Part shown: one piece after another, positions 14,723 to 14,734 of the stretch
Position numbering within the stretch: the first letter of the stretch is position 1
Layout: each line of letters opens with the position of its first letter
Origin: Planctomycetaceae bacterium UBA2671
Lineage (GTDB): Bacteria > Planctomycetota > Planctomycetia > Planctomycetales > Planctomycetaceae
DNA length: 14,734 nt
Direction of reading: 5' to 3'
Assembly (NCBI GenBank): GCA_002359185.1
Contig: DEML01000099.1
Coordinates: 1-14,734 of the forward strand
Notes under the pieces: model-generated
Seen by the model: only the letters and a program-made list of their open reading frames with translations
Database searches by the model: none
What the model was told of the DNA's origin: nothing
Translations under genes and position numbers: made by a program

Positions 14723-14734
14723 GTATGTTAAATC

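Overview
The window looks like chromosomal DNA of a diderm bacterium, most likely a planctomycete. This is an inference from gene content: a very large exported PQQ-type beta-propeller protein, a class II-type histone deacetylase homologue, lpxB, a sigma-54 activator beside a huge polytopic membrane protein, and many short repeats in the intergenic gaps. Base composition is near 50% GC in most genes. There is no rRNA, tRNA, CRISPR array, transposase or phage gene that I can see.

Layout: positions 1-128 are non-coding and hold a perfect short hairpin. Two minus-strand genes follow, probably co-transcribed in the order histone deacetylase-like hydrolase (5809-4814) then a 1.5 kb-residue exported TPR/beta-propeller protein (4775-129). 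Divergent from them on the plus strand is a small ABM-fold protein (5950-6237). Next is an accessory-looking island (about 6240-6990). It contains one very unusual small gene (6456-6650) encoding a peptide whose C-terminal half is an (S-C-R)n repeat with ten cysteines. That gene has its own strong terminator and is bracketed by two inverted copies of one intergenic repeat. Then come lpxB (6992-8158) and an SDR oxidoreductase (8258-8983), both plus strand.

On the minus strand after that are an AT-rich orphan gene (9627-9094) and a sigma-54-dependent activator (11306-9759). The activator is divergent from a 948-residue membrane protein with about 25 membrane segments (11603-14449). The gap between those two carries a GG-N10-GC sigma-54-type promoter pointing at the membrane protein and two related TACATT...CTATGYA motifs, so the pair reads as a self-contained regulator/target module. 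The end of the window has a terminator and a 107-bp MITE-like inverted-repeat element.

Best candidates for something undescribed are the Cys-rich SCR-repeat peptide (possible RiPP precursor or metal-binding peptide, with no modification enzyme in view) and the sigma-54 activator/membrane-protein pair, whose signal and function are not evident from sequence.
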